Shown piece by piece: positions 7,610 to 16,508 of a stretch of 49,592 bases of DNA. The first letter of the stretch is position 1, and each line of letters begins with the position of its first letter. Position numbers and translations under genes: made by a program. The notes under the pieces are model-generated. The model did no database searches, was not told the DNA's origin, and was given only the letters and a program-made list of their open reading frames with translations. The stretch is from Lachnospiraceae bacterium (GTDB lineage Bacteria > Bacillota > Clostridia > Lachnospirales > Lachnospiraceae): assembly GCA_910574715.1 (NCBI GenBank), contig CAJTCH010000039.1, forward strand, positions 1-49,592. The letters run 5' to 3'.

Positions 7610-9448
7610 ATGAGTAAGATTTATCTTGCAAACAGCAGGCTCAGTGACGCGAAGATCGGGCCGCTGCTTAAGAAGTTCTCGAACAAGGTCAATGTGTACC
7701 CGCCGGGGACCTGTCCGCTTACGGTTCAGCTGTCGCTCTTACAGGCGTCAAGGAACCAGACCTGCGGCAAATGTGTACCCTGCCGGGACGGCCTTAGGCA
7801 ATTGGAGAAGATGCTGATCAGGATCCTCCGCGGGCGGGCGGATATGGACACTCTGATCGAGATGAAGGAGCTGGCGGCAATGATCCGCGACAGTGCGGAC
7901 TGCGCGATCGGCTATCAGTCGGCCATCGAGGTTCTGGAGGGCTTAGAGACGTTCAAGGAGGATTATATCAGCCACATCCGCAGGCAGGAATGTACAGGCA
8001 TTACCGGGCAGAAGATTCCGTGCGTGACCTTATGTCCGGCGCATGTGGATATACCGGGATATATAGCCCATGTACAGGAGGGCAATTATGACAAAGCTAT
8101 CAACCTGATACGAAGGGATAACCCGCTTCCGACGGCGTGCGCCATGATCTGTGAGCACCCATGCGAGGAGCGCTGCAGAAGGAACCTGATCGATACTTCT
8201 CTTAATATCCGGGGCGTTAAGAAATACGCGGTAGATCAGATCGCTGCGGATAAGGTGGAGGTTCCCCGGGCGAATCCGGCAACAGGGAAGAAGGTTGCCG
8301 TCATAGGCGGAGGCCCAAGCGGAATGACGGCGGCATATTATCTGTCTCTGATGGGTCATAAGGTGACCGTGTATGAGGCGAAGGAGAGGCTCGGTGGTAT
8401 GCTGATGTACGGGATCCCGAACTACCGTTTCCCCAAGGACAGGCTTGACGAGGATATGAACGCCATCCTGTCAACTGGAAATATTGAGGTAAAATACGGC
8501 GTCAATGTGGGTGTGGATGTTCCGGTCGAAGAGATACATAAGAGTTATGACGCCATGTATGTGGCGATCGGCGCTCAGGCAGGCAAGAAGCTGAGGCTTG
8601 AAGGAATTGACGCGAAGAATGTGTTCTCGGCGGTAGAGATGTTAGACGAGATCGGGCATGACAGGAAGCCTGATTACACCGGCAAGACGGTGGCGGTCAT
8701 CGGCGGCGGCAATGTTGCCATGGATGCGGCAAGAAGCGCGCTTCGCTGCGGAGCTGCGGATGTGCGGATCGTGTACCGGAGACGGCAGGAGGATATGACT
8801 GCGCTGGATACGGAGATCGAGTCTGCCGTGATGGAAGGTATTGAGCTGATGCTTCTGCAGGCGCCGAAGAGTATCGAGAAGGACGAGGAAGGGAATTGCT
8901 GTGCCCTGTGGACCCAGCCTCAGATGATCGGGCCGTACAGAAGCGGCAGGCCGGCGCCTGTGGACGCAGCATCCAAGGAGCCTTTGCGTATCCCCTGTGA
9001 TGTGATATTGATCGCTGTGGGACAGGATATTGTCAGTGCGCCGTTTGAAGAATTCGGAATGCCTGCCCAGAGAAATGTGTTCCAGGCGGGGCTTGATACG
9101 GCGATCGCCAATATGCCGGGAATCTTCGTGGGCGGCGACTGTGCGACAGGACCGGCTACGGCGATCCGTGCGATCGCGGCGGGCAAGGTCGCGGCGCATA
9201 ATATTGACGAGTATCTGGGATATCATCACAAGCTTGACTGCGGCGTAAAAGCGCCGGATGCAAGGTCTAACAACCGGATCCCGACGGGGCGCGTCAATAT
9301 CCAGGAGCGTCCGGCTTACTTAAGGAAGCATGATTTCGAGCATGTGGAATGTCCGATGACCTATGAGGAGATTCAGCAGGAGTGCGGCAGATGCCTGCGG
9401 TGCGATGTATTTGGATGCGGAAAGCTTGACGGTGCGGTAGACAAATAG
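7610..9448 (+). CDS. NuoF-like [4Fe-4S] / GltD-like FAD-NAD(P)H oxidoreductase partnering formate dehydrogenase
   Basis: The 612-residue protein has three parts. Residues about 35-125 match the iron-sulfur end of NuoF, with Cys52, Cys55, Cys58 and Cys98 in the CGKCVPCRDG context. Residues about 130-215 form a GltD/DPYD-type helical iron-sulfur domain (CVTLCPAHVD, CAMICEHPCEERCRR). Residues about 226-540 are a two-dinucleotide flavoprotein with VIGGGPSGMTAAYYL for FAD and AVIGGGNVAMDAARS for NAD(P)H. A terminal CGRCLRCD motif follows. It lacks the FMN and NADH part of NuoF. It begins 62 bases after focA and 10 bases before fdhF, and I infer that it moves electrons between the formate dehydrogenase and NAD(P)H. 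Whether a third redox partner such as ferredoxin takes part is unknown. Confidence 0.85.
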   Translation: MSKIYLANSRLSDAKIGPLLKKFSNKVNVYPPGTCPLTVQLSLLQASRNQTCGKCVPCRDGLRQLEKMLIRILRGRADMDTLIEMKELAAMIRDSADCAIGYQSAIEVLEGLETFKEDYISHIRRQECTGITGQKIPCVTLCPAHVDIPGYIAHVQEGNYDKAINLIRRDNPLPTACAMICEHPCEERCRRNLIDTSLNIRGVKKYAVDQIAADKVEVPRANPATGKKVAVIGGGPSGMTAAYYLSLMGHKVTVYEAKERLGGMLMYGIPNYRFPKDRLDEDMNAILSTGNIEVKYGVNVGVDVPVEEIHKSYDAMYVAIGAQAGKKLRLEGIDAKNVFSAVEMLDEIGHDRKPDYTGKTVAVIGGGNVAMDAARSALRCGAADVRIVYRRRQEDMTALDTEIESAVMEGIELMLLQAPKSIEKDEEGNCCALWTQPQMIGPYRSGRPAPVDAASKEPLRIPCDVILIAVGQDIVSAPFEEFGMPAQRNVFQAGLDTAIANMPGIFVGGDCATGPATAIRAIAAGKVAAHNIDEYLGYHHKLDCGVKAPDARSNNRIPTGRVNIQERPAYLRKHDFEHVECPMTYEEIQQECGRCLRCDVFGCGKLDGAVDK

Positions 9449-9458
9449 GAGGAAGAAG

Positions 9459-12161
9459 ATGCAGATAACAATAAATGGAAGAAATATAGAGGCCGCCGAG
9501 GGCAGCACGATCCTTCAGACGGCCCGCAGGGAGGGAATTGAGATCCCGACACTCTGTTATCTCGAGGGTGTCAATGATATCGGCTCCTGCCGTCTGTGTG
9601 TGGTAGAGCTTAGCGGATCGGAAGAACTGGTTCCCGCCTGCAATACGAAGGTGAAGGAAGGCATGGTGATCCTGACCCACAGTGAACGTGTAAAGGCAGC
9701 GAGACGGATGGTACTGAACCTTCTGTTGTCCGAGCACTACGGGGACTGTTTCAGCTGTGAGAAGAACGGGGACTGCGAGCTGCAGAAATACTGTATTGAA
9801 TATGGCGTGGAGACGACGGAATTTACCGGCGCAAGAAAGGAGAAGAACTTCAAGAAGAAAGACGCTCATCCGTTCTTAAGTTACGATCCTGACCGCTGTA
9901 TCGAATGCCAGAGATGTGTGAAGACTTGTTCTCATGTGACCGGCCGGGGAGCGATCTGGCTTGGTAAGACGGGAATGTTCTCTATCATCGACGCTCCGTT
10001 TGGAGAAGACTGGAAGAATACGCTCTGCGAGTCCTGCGGAAACTGTGCCCAGGCGTGCCCGACGGGCGCTCTGACGGTGAAGCGCAGAAAGGCTTACCGT
10101 GCGTGGGAGGTTGAGAAGGTACGGACCACCTGTCCGCATTGTGCTACGGGCTGCCAGATGGATCTGGTGGTCAAGAACGGGAAGATCGTGGATGCGGTCG
10201 GCGCAGACGGTCCGTCGAACCATGGACTTCTCTGTGTCAAGGGACGGAGCGGGTCCTTTGATTTCGTGGATTCTCCGGAGAGGATCCGTTATCCGCTCAT
10301 TAAGAATAAGGCGACGGGTGAGTTCGAGAGGGCTACCTGGGAGGAAGCTTTAAGCCTTACGGCTTCTAAGTTTACCGAGATCAAAAATCAATACGGAGGT
10401 GAGGCGCTAGCCGGTTTTGCCTGCTCACGTTCAGCCAATGAAGACATTTACATGCTTCAGAAAATGGTTCGGACGGTATTTGGGAGCAACAATACCGATA
10501 ACTGCGCGCGCGTTTGACATGCTCCTACTGTTGCCGGGTTGGCAACCACATTAGGTTCGGGAGCAATGACGAACACCATTTATGATATTACACATGAGTC
10601 CGACGCCATTCTGATGGTGGGGACGAATCCGGAATGTGCACATCCGGTCATCGGTATGCAGATCCGGCAGGCCGTGGCAAGAGGGGCGAAGCTGATCGTT
10701 GTGGATCCCCGGGATATCGACCTTGCAAAACAGGCGGACATCCATCTGAAGCTGCGTCCGGGTACTAACGTTGCATTTGCCAACGGTATGATGCATATTT
10801 TTATCGAAGAAGGACTGGCAGATGAGAAATTCATCAGCGAGAGAACGGAAAATTATGAGGCTATGAAGGAAGCCGTGCGGGAGTATACTCCTGAAAAGGT
10901 AGGAGAGATCTGCGGTATCGACCCGGATAAGCTGCGTGAGGCGGCAAGGATCTACGCTGCGGCGGATAGGGCGCCGGTGATGTACTGTCTTGGAGTTACG
11001 GAGCACCATACGGGTACGGAAGGGGTAATGTCCCTGTCCAATATGGCGCTGATGGTCGGCAAGATTGGTCGCCCGGGATGCGGTGTGAATCCGATCCGCG
11101 GACAGAACAACGTACAGGGAGCCTGTGATATGGGCGCTTCCCCGAACCAGTTCCCGGGCTACCAGAACATTTCCAAAGAGGGAATTGTCGAAAAGTTCGA
11201 GAAGGCATGGGGCGTTGCGCTTAACCATAAGGAAGGCACGAAGGCGACGGACTGCTTCCCGAAGATGATCAGCAAGGAGATCCGGGGATTATTCATCTTC
11301 GGGGAGGATCCGGTGAGAACGGACCCGAATACAAATCATGTGATCAAGGCGCTTCAGTCGCTTGACTTCTTTGTCGTGGATGAATTATTCATGACGGAGA
11401 CCGCGAAGCTTGCAGATGTAGTTCTTCCGGGAATCTCCTATGCGGAGAAGGAGGGGACGTTTACCAATACGGAGCGCCGTGTTCAGAGGATCCGCAAGGC
11501 TGCTGCGATCGCGGGAGAGGCGAAGCCGGATACCTGGATATTCACGGAGATCATGAACCGTATGGGATATCCTCAGCCGCATCTTACGCCTGCCGAGATC
11601 ATGGACGAGATCGCTTCGGTGACGCCTTCCTACGGCGGAATCAGCCATGCGCGTCTTGACAGCGAAGAGGTCGGCGGACGGGGGCTGCAGTGGCCGTGTC
11701 CTGCGGCAGACCATCCGGGAACTCCGATCATGCATGTGGGCAAGTTCGCAAGAGGAGTCGGGTATTTCCGTCCTGCTCAGTATATTCCGGCTACGGAGCT
11801 GCCGGATGAGGAGTATCCGCTTACCATGATGACCGGACGTATCCTGTATCACTACAATGCCTGCGCTATGACGGATAAGACGGCGGGCATCAACGAGATC
11901 GCCGGAGAGTCATTTATCGAGCTGAATACGCTGGATGCGAAGGCGCTTGGTATTGAGGACGGGGAGAAGATCTCGGTATCCTCACGCCGCGGAGCGATCC
12001 AGACGACGGCGCATGTATCTGAGAAGACCAGGGCAGGGGAATGCTGGATGCCGTTCCACTATATCGAGGGCGGCGCAAACTGGCTGACCAACGACGCGCT
12101 GGATGGTATCTCCAGTACGCCGGAGTACAAGGTGTGCGCGGTAAAAGTGGAGAAGTTATGA
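9459..12161 (+). CDS. fdhF: Selenocysteine formate dehydrogenase, NuoG-like N terminus plus molybdopterin catalytic domain
   Basis: Read through the in-frame TGA at 10515-10517, the gene encodes 900 residues. The N terminus binds a [2Fe-2S] cluster (Cys33, 44, 47, 61), a His-Cys3 [4Fe-4S] cluster (His93, Cys97, 100, 106) and two ferredoxin-type clusters (CIECQRC, CESCGNCAQAC). The molybdopterin part starts with CPHCATGCQ near residue 224. Residue 353 is the predicted active-site selenocysteine in the context NCARV-Sec-HAPTVAGLA, exactly where this family places Sec or Cys. Both halves align continuously with one enzyme, and a hairpin fitting a SECIS element follows the TGA. The reaction is reversible oxidation of formate to CO2 with electrons passed to the iron-sulfur chain and then to the upstream flavoprotein. 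The start ATG has AGGAGGA upstream. Standard gene callers would split it into two ORFs. Confidence 0.95.
10515..10564 (+). promoter_or_regulatory. Selenocysteine codon and SECIS hairpin
   Basis: TGA at 10515-10517 is followed by a lower stem GCTCC (10521-10525) with GGAGC (10560-10564) and a perfect upper stem GTTGCC (10530-10535) with GGCAAC (10541-10546) closing a GGGTT loop. The apical loop begins 18 bases after the TGA, close to the spacing expected for bacterial SelB-binding SECIS elements. Confidence 0.85.
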
Positions 12162-13048
12162 TCATGTATATAGAAGAGAAATATATGAAAAGGGCATGCC
12201 TTAGTGCATGCCCGAATTGGTTTGACGAAGGGACAGGTCTTTCTTCTGCAATGTGTAAGAAACTGGAACCGGTCAGATACGAAAAAGCTCGGGAGGTTCT
12301 GAGGGACGGAAGTGTTCGTGAGAATGAATTTGCGATTCCGGTTGAACATTCTATAATGGTCCATGTAAACGGAAGAGAGGTTATGGAGATTTCCTGTACC
12401 GGTCAGTATCTTGCGGAGCTGGTGCTTGGGAGGCTTCTCACGGCGGGAATCATTGAGAGTGCGGATGAGGTGGAGTCTATTTGCATCAGTGAATCCGGGG
12501 AAGCCGGAGAAGTGAACTTAAGAGAGCCGGGCGGGCTGCGGCATTCTGCTGTATCTTTGGCAGAGCTGGAAAACGGGGTAAAGAGTTGCAGAGTGCCAGA
12601 AGAGAGGTCCGGACCGCGGGGAGTTATGGGAGAAGGATTAAGGCTGTCTCCGGTAGAACCGATGAAGTGGGAGAAGGAATGGGTCTTCGCCCTTGCGGAC
12701 CGGTTGGCAGAAGGGATGCCGCTCCATCAGGAGACTTTCGCGGTGCATAGCTGTTTTCTGTCTATGCGGGGAGAGATCTTGTTTACGTGTGAGGATATCG
12801 GGCGGCATAACGCATTTGACAAGGTGATCGGGTATGCCCTCCGTAATCAGGTTGATCTTGGACAGTGTATCGTGTATTCCAGCGGACGGATCCCGGTGGA
12901 TATGGCGGTGAAGGCGATCCGGGCGGGGGTTCCGATTCTGGCTGCCAAGGCGGTGCCGACTTATGAGGCGGTGCGGCTGGCAAAGGAGTATGGGCTTACG
13001 CTGGTGTGTTCGGCCAGGCGGGATATGATGAGGGTGTGCGCTCTTTGA
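12158..13048 (+). CDS. fdhD: Formate dehydrogenase accessory protein FdhD
   Basis: Starting at the ATG that overlaps the fdhF stop (ATGA, 12158-12161), the protein has 296 residues. FdhD proteins transfer sulfur to the molybdenum cofactor of formate dehydrogenase. The family signature CEDIGRHNAFDKVIG and the downstream YSSGRIPVDMAVKAIRAG segment are clear. I see no CxxC pair like the sulfur-carrying loop of the Escherichia coli protein; a cysteine in AVHSCF is one alternative sulfur carrier. A frame extension upstream to 12041 lies inside fdhF and is not used. A perfect 8-bp hairpin lies in the early coding region at 12192-12213. Translational coupling to fdhF fits their joint function. Confidence 0.88.
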   Translation: MIMYIEEKYMKRACLSACPNWFDEGTGLSSAMCKKLEPVRYEKAREVLRDGSVRENEFAIPVEHSIMVHVNGREVMEISCTGQYLAELVLGRLLTAGIIESADEVESICISESGEAGEVNLREPGGLRHSAVSLAELENGVKSCRVPEERSGPRGVMGEGLRLSPVEPMKWEKEWVFALADRLAEGMPLHQETFAVHSCFLSMRGEILFTCEDIGRHNAFDKVIGYALRNQVDLGQCIVYSSGRIPVDMAVKAIRAGVPILAAKAVPTYEAVRLAKEYGLTLVCSARRDMMRVCAL

Positions 13049-13135
13049 AGAGACAAAAATATTTCCAACTTTATTTCCAATATGATATGATAGATTTGTA
13101 GTTAATAAACGGGTTGAATGGTTGGAGGAGGAACA

Positions 13136-14341
13136 GTGAGCGGATTAATATTAGAGCAGGCACAGAAGCTACTGCTTGAGAGAGTGAACAGGATTAAGGA
13201 TGTGGAGGAAGTCACGCTGTGGGATGCGGCGCGGCGGGTGCTTGCAGAGGACGTGTACGCCAGGCATGACCAGCCCCCGTTCCCAAGGTCGCCTCTTGAC
13301 GGGTATGCGGTAAGAAGCGGGGACATCCGCACGGCCGCGAAGGATCAGCCTGTGCGTCTTAAGGTGTTGGAGGAAGTGGATGCCGGGCATGTGGGCAGCA
13401 AGTGCGTGGAGCCGGGGACTGCCGTGCGGATCATGACGGGAGCGCCCATACCGGACGGTGCGGACTGTATCGTCGGGCAGGAGGATACGAACTACGGAGA
13501 AGAGACGGTGGAGGTCTATGAGCCGGTTGGTTCTTATGAGAACTACTGTTTTACGGGTGAGGATTACAAGGCGGGCACGAAGATCTTAGGAGAGGGGATG
13601 ACGCTTGGCGCCGTGGAGATCGGGATTCTGGCGAGCCTTGGCTTAGAGAGTGTTTCCGTGTACAGAAGTCCTAAGGCTGCAGTGATCACCACCGGGGATG
13701 AGATCATACTGCCGGGGGAGGAGCTTACAGGCGGGAAGATCTATGATTCGAATCTCTATACGCTGGTGACAAGGCTTCGCATGTGGGGAATGGAAGTGAC
13801 TGCCGGAAAACGGGTGGGAGACGACCCTAAGGCTGCGGCAGAGATGATCAGGGATGCTGCGAAGGAGGCGGATCTTGTGGTTACGACCGGCGGAGTGTCC
13901 GTGGGGAAGAAGGATATCATGCATGAGGTGGTGAAGCTTCTCGGATGTGAGACCATCTTCTGGAAGATTGCGGTGAAGCCGGGGATGCCGACTCTGTGCG
14001 CACAGTATCAGGGGAAGCTTCTGGTCTGTCTGTCAGGGAATCCCTACGGGGCAACCGTGAACCTGGAGCTTCTGGTGCGCCCGGTGCTGGAGAAGATGTC
14101 GGGGAGGCCGGATCTTAAGATCAAAAGGGAGCGTGCCGTGATGGAGAGTACATTCCCCAAGATGAGCCGGGTGACCAGATACGTCCGGGGATACTGTGAA
14201 GATGGTAATGTACGGATCCCCGACGGGTCGAATGCGTCGGGAATCTTAAGTTCCATGTGCGGGTGCAACTGCCTGATCGAGATCCCGGCAGGGACACAGC
14301 GGCTTGAGCCGGGAGATGAGGCAGTGATCGTACGGTTATAG
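13136..14341 (+). CDS. moeA: Molybdopterin molybdotransferase MoeA
   Basis: From GTG at 13136 the protein has 401 residues, the usual length. MoeA inserts molybdate (or tungstate) into adenylated molybdopterin. The family motifs PPFPRSPLDGYAVRS, VRIMTGAPIPDGAD, TTGDEI, TTGGVSVGKKD and CLSGNPYGATVNLELLVRP are present in order. I prefer GTG because GGAGGAGG lies 4 bases before it, whereas the ATG at 13118 would overlap that site. The 87-base gap after fdhD contains a possible -10 box TATGAT near 13087, so moeA may have its own promoter as well as read-through. It matures the cofactor of the formate dehydrogenase upstream. Confidence 0.93.
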   Translation: MSGLILEQAQKLLLERVNRIKDVEEVTLWDAARRVLAEDVYARHDQPPFPRSPLDGYAVRSGDIRTAAKDQPVRLKVLEEVDAGHVGSKCVEPGTAVRIMTGAPIPDGADCIVGQEDTNYGEETVEVYEPVGSYENYCFTGEDYKAGTKILGEGMTLGAVEIGILASLGLESVSVYRSPKAAVITTGDEIILPGEELTGGKIYDSNLYTLVTRLRMWGMEVTAGKRVGDDPKAAAEMIRDAAKEADLVVTTGGVSVGKKDIMHEVVKLLGCETIFWKIAVKPGMPTLCAQYQGKLLVCLSGNPYGATVNLELLVRPVLEKMSGRPDLKIKRERAVMESTFPKMSRVTRYVRGYCEDGNVRIPDGSNASGILSSMCGCNCLIEIPAGTQRLEPGDEAVIVRL

Positions 14342-14377
14342 TTTGAATCTGTTGTGCAAGGGAGTTTGTCTGAACGG

Positions 14378-15598
14378 TTACGCCTGTACAACTTTGCTTC
14401 CGATCGCAGCGGAGAGGAAGATCCACACGAGCATCTTGACGGGGAAGCATAGAGATAGTACCATGGTCACGGCGAGAGGCTTCTTCATGATCCCGCCTAA
14501 GAGGGCGGATGTCACGACTGCGGCGGCGAACACCACATGCCCTGCGCTCTCCGGGAATACAAGGCCTGCAATCCCGTATCCTAAGCAGACTCCTGCGAAG
14601 ATGACAGGGAAGAAGTGCCCTCCCGCAAGTCCGCTCTGAATACAGAGATTGGTCAATAGTATCTTGAAGAAAGCCATAGCGATCAGCCATAGCGGCAGGT
14701 AATCCAGATAGGTTCCCATCAGCACGCCCATCTGCTCTTCGCCGGAGAACAGGGCTGCCGGTACGGCAGAACCGGCGATTCCAAGGCAGAGACCTCCCAT
14801 GGTTTCTCTTAATATAGAAGGAAGCTTCCCGGCGAGGTGTGCGCATCCGTGATGGGTCAGTTGATAGAACCTGGCAAGGATGCAGCCGCATAGGATGTAG
14901 ACGATCATCATCAGATAGTCTGTCCGTACCAATTCCTGCGGCGGAAATGACGGGAATCCGCTCATCCCGGCCCCGAACAGATGGGACAGGAGCAGATAGG
15001 CTCCGAACCCGGATGCGATCGTAATTCCATAGACGAAGGTCTTAGAGGTCCTGGTAAGATCAGGGATCTCTTTTTCTTTGTTCTCTTCTTCTACAGCGAA
15101 GATTCCGAACAGGGGAGAGTGGAAGAGAAGGCTTAAGGTGACGGCCATGCCGACTTTGGAGTATTCCCTTGCATTGCCCTTGGCGAATTTCAGATTATCT
15201 CCCGCCCAGTAACATAATCCGACGATGATTCCGGTCAGTCCGGCCTCCGGGCCGACGCTGCTTCCGATTACCAGCGGAAGGAAAGCGGCGATGAGCATTA
15301 CCGGCATGTTTCGGTATTCATAACGCTTCTCCTGCTTGATTTTGCCCAGAACGGCAGTCAGTTCTTCCGGGTAATCTCCGCATTTCTTCCGGAAGATCCC
15401 GATCAGGGCGCCGCCCGCGGTGCAGACGAGTATCGGATAGAAAGGCCAAGTAATCTTTCCTGGAATCCATTCCCAGAGAAAGGACGTACCGACTGAGACT
15501 GCCTTTAAGAACAGCCAGATAACAGCGCTTATAAAGGCGCCTACGATCATGCAGAACAGAGTTAGATTCCATTGATTTTTAAGCTTTATTTTGTTCAT
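14378..15598 (-). CDS. ClC-family chloride channel or transporter
   Basis: The 406-residue membrane protein has about ten hydrophobic helices. Signature loops are GSSVGPEAGLTG near residue 115 (the GxEGP-type loop, here GPEAG) and SGLAGGHFFPVIFAG near 330 (GxFxP loop). ClC proteins move chloride or fluoride, either passively or in exchange with protons; the type cannot be assigned with confidence here. It converges on moeA with only 36 bases between stops and is divergent from the LytTR regulator gene. No link with either neighbour is evident. Confidence 0.88.
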   Translation of the reverse strand: MNKIKLKNQWNLTLFCMIVGAFISAVIWLFLKAVSVGTSFLWEWIPGKITWPFYPILVCTAGGALIGIFRKKCGDYPEELTAVLGKIKQEKRYEYRNMPVMLIAAFLPLVIGSSVGPEAGLTGIIVGLCYWAGDNLKFAKGNAREYSKVGMAVTLSLLFHSPLFGIFAVEEENKEKEIPDLTRTSKTFVYGITIASGFGAYLLLSHLFGAGMSGFPSFPPQELVRTDYLMMIVYILCGCILARFYQLTHHGCAHLAGKLPSILRETMGGLCLGIAGSAVPAALFSGEEQMGVLMGTYLDYLPLWLIAMAFFKILLTNLCIQSGLAGGHFFPVIFAGVCLGYGIAGLVFPESAGHVVFAAAVVTSALLGGIMKKPLAVTMVLSLCFPVKMLVWIFLSAAIGSKVVQA

Positions 15599-15679
15599 AG
15601 TGATTCCTCAACTTGGGTGTTTTGATTATGAGATGCGCACTCTAATTATAAATGCAGTGAGGAAATAATCCGCAAATCT

Positions 15680-15741
15680 GGGGTAAAAAGTAGATTTTTG
15701 GGGTAAAAGAATGATATAAATACAGTATGATTTGTTAGAAT
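15680..15741 (+). promoter_or_regulatory. Putative LytTR direct-repeat operator and promoter of the NRPS operon
   Basis: Two copies of GGGGTAAAA occur at 15680-15688 and 15700-15708, their starts exactly 20 bases apart and each preceded by a T-containing stretch. This is the two-turn direct-repeat layout bound by LytTR dimers. TATGAT at 15726-15731 or TAGAAT at 15736-15741 could be the -10 box, in which case the second repeat covers or abuts the -35 position, as for an activator. The gene immediately downstream encodes a LytTR regulator, so autoregulation is likely. Confidence 0.6.
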
Positions 15742-15771
15742 TTATAGAGGAAAGGATGTGGGGATCATTCC

Positions 15772-16497
15772 ATGAACATAGCAGTAGTAGAAGACAGCAG
15801 GCGGGAGGCAGAAGAGTTGATCCGGTTTCTGGAACAATTTGGCAAGAAGCATGGCTGTGATCTGAGAATTTCATATTATATGAATGGGGAGGATTTTCTT
15901 GCGTCCCTTGGGAAAAATGATTATACAGCGGTATTCTTAGATATTTTCCTGGGGAAGATGAGCGGAATGGAGGCTGCCGGGCGGCTGTGGGAATATAATC
16001 CGCAGTGCCAGATCATATTTCTGACATCGAGCAGAGAGCATATCCGGCAGGCATTCCAGGTACATTGTTTTGATTATATAGATAAGAAGGATTTCACATG
16101 TGAGCGGATCTTCGAGGTGATGGAAGACCTTAGAAGGAAGCTTCCTTCCCTGAACCGGTATCTGGAATTTGTCAGCGGGAACCGGTCTGTACGCCTTCCG
16201 ATGAATAAGATCCAGCACGTGCTTTCAGACAATAATTACACGGTATTCGTGATGGAGGACGGGAAGGAGTACCGATACAGGATTCCCTTTGGCAATATCT
16301 TAGAGCTGATGGAACCGGCAGAGAATTTCCTGAATTGCAACCGCGGTGTGCTGCTGAATATGAATGATATCGTGAAGGAAGAGGCGGATGTGTATGTGAT
16401 GAAGAGCGGGCAGCGTTTCCCGATCCGAAGATTGGACCGTGCGCTGATCAAGGACCGGTATCATCAGTATCAGTTTGCCAAATTAGAGGAAATGTGA
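15772..16497 (+). CDS. LytTR-family response regulator (AgrA/VirR-like)
   Basis: The 241-residue protein has an N-terminal receiver domain (acidic residues VVEDS near the start, phospho-acceptor Asp in AVFLDIFLG, switch residues FLTSS, Lys in YIDKKDF) and a C-terminal LytTR DNA-binding domain from about residue 140 (NKIQHVLSDNNYTVFV, NFLNCNRGVLLNMNDIV). It is the first gene of the seven-gene NRPS operon, ends 11 bases before the kinase start codon I chose, and is preceded by direct repeats it may bind. The usual partner kinases are GHKL-type, as here. It probably turns on the downstream genes in response to an external cue. Confidence 0.93.
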   Translation: MNIAVVEDSRREAEELIRFLEQFGKKHGCDLRISYYMNGEDFLASLGKNDYTAVFLDIFLGKMSGMEAAGRLWEYNPQCQIIFLTSSREHIRQAFQVHCFDYIDKKDFTCERIFEVMEDLRRKLPSLNRYLEFVSGNRSVRLPMNKIQHVLSDNNYTVFVMEDGKEYRYRIPFGNILELMEPAENFLNCNRGVLLNMNDIVKEEADVYVMKSGQRFPIRRLDRALIKDRYHQYQFAKLEEM

Positions 16498-16508
16498 GGA
16501 AGAACGGT

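Noticed and set aside
10515..10517. TGA splitting the formate dehydrogenase as a pseudogene stop
   Set aside because: It sits precisely at the catalytic selenocysteine position, is followed by a SECIS-type hairpin, and the frame continues intact.
12041..12157. Longer FdhD starting inside fdhF
   Set aside because: The extension reads the fdhF C terminus out of frame; ATG at 12158 with ATGA overlap is the natural start.
12192..12213. Hairpin in early fdhD considered as a terminator
   Set aside because: It lies inside the coding region with no T-run; at most it affects translation.
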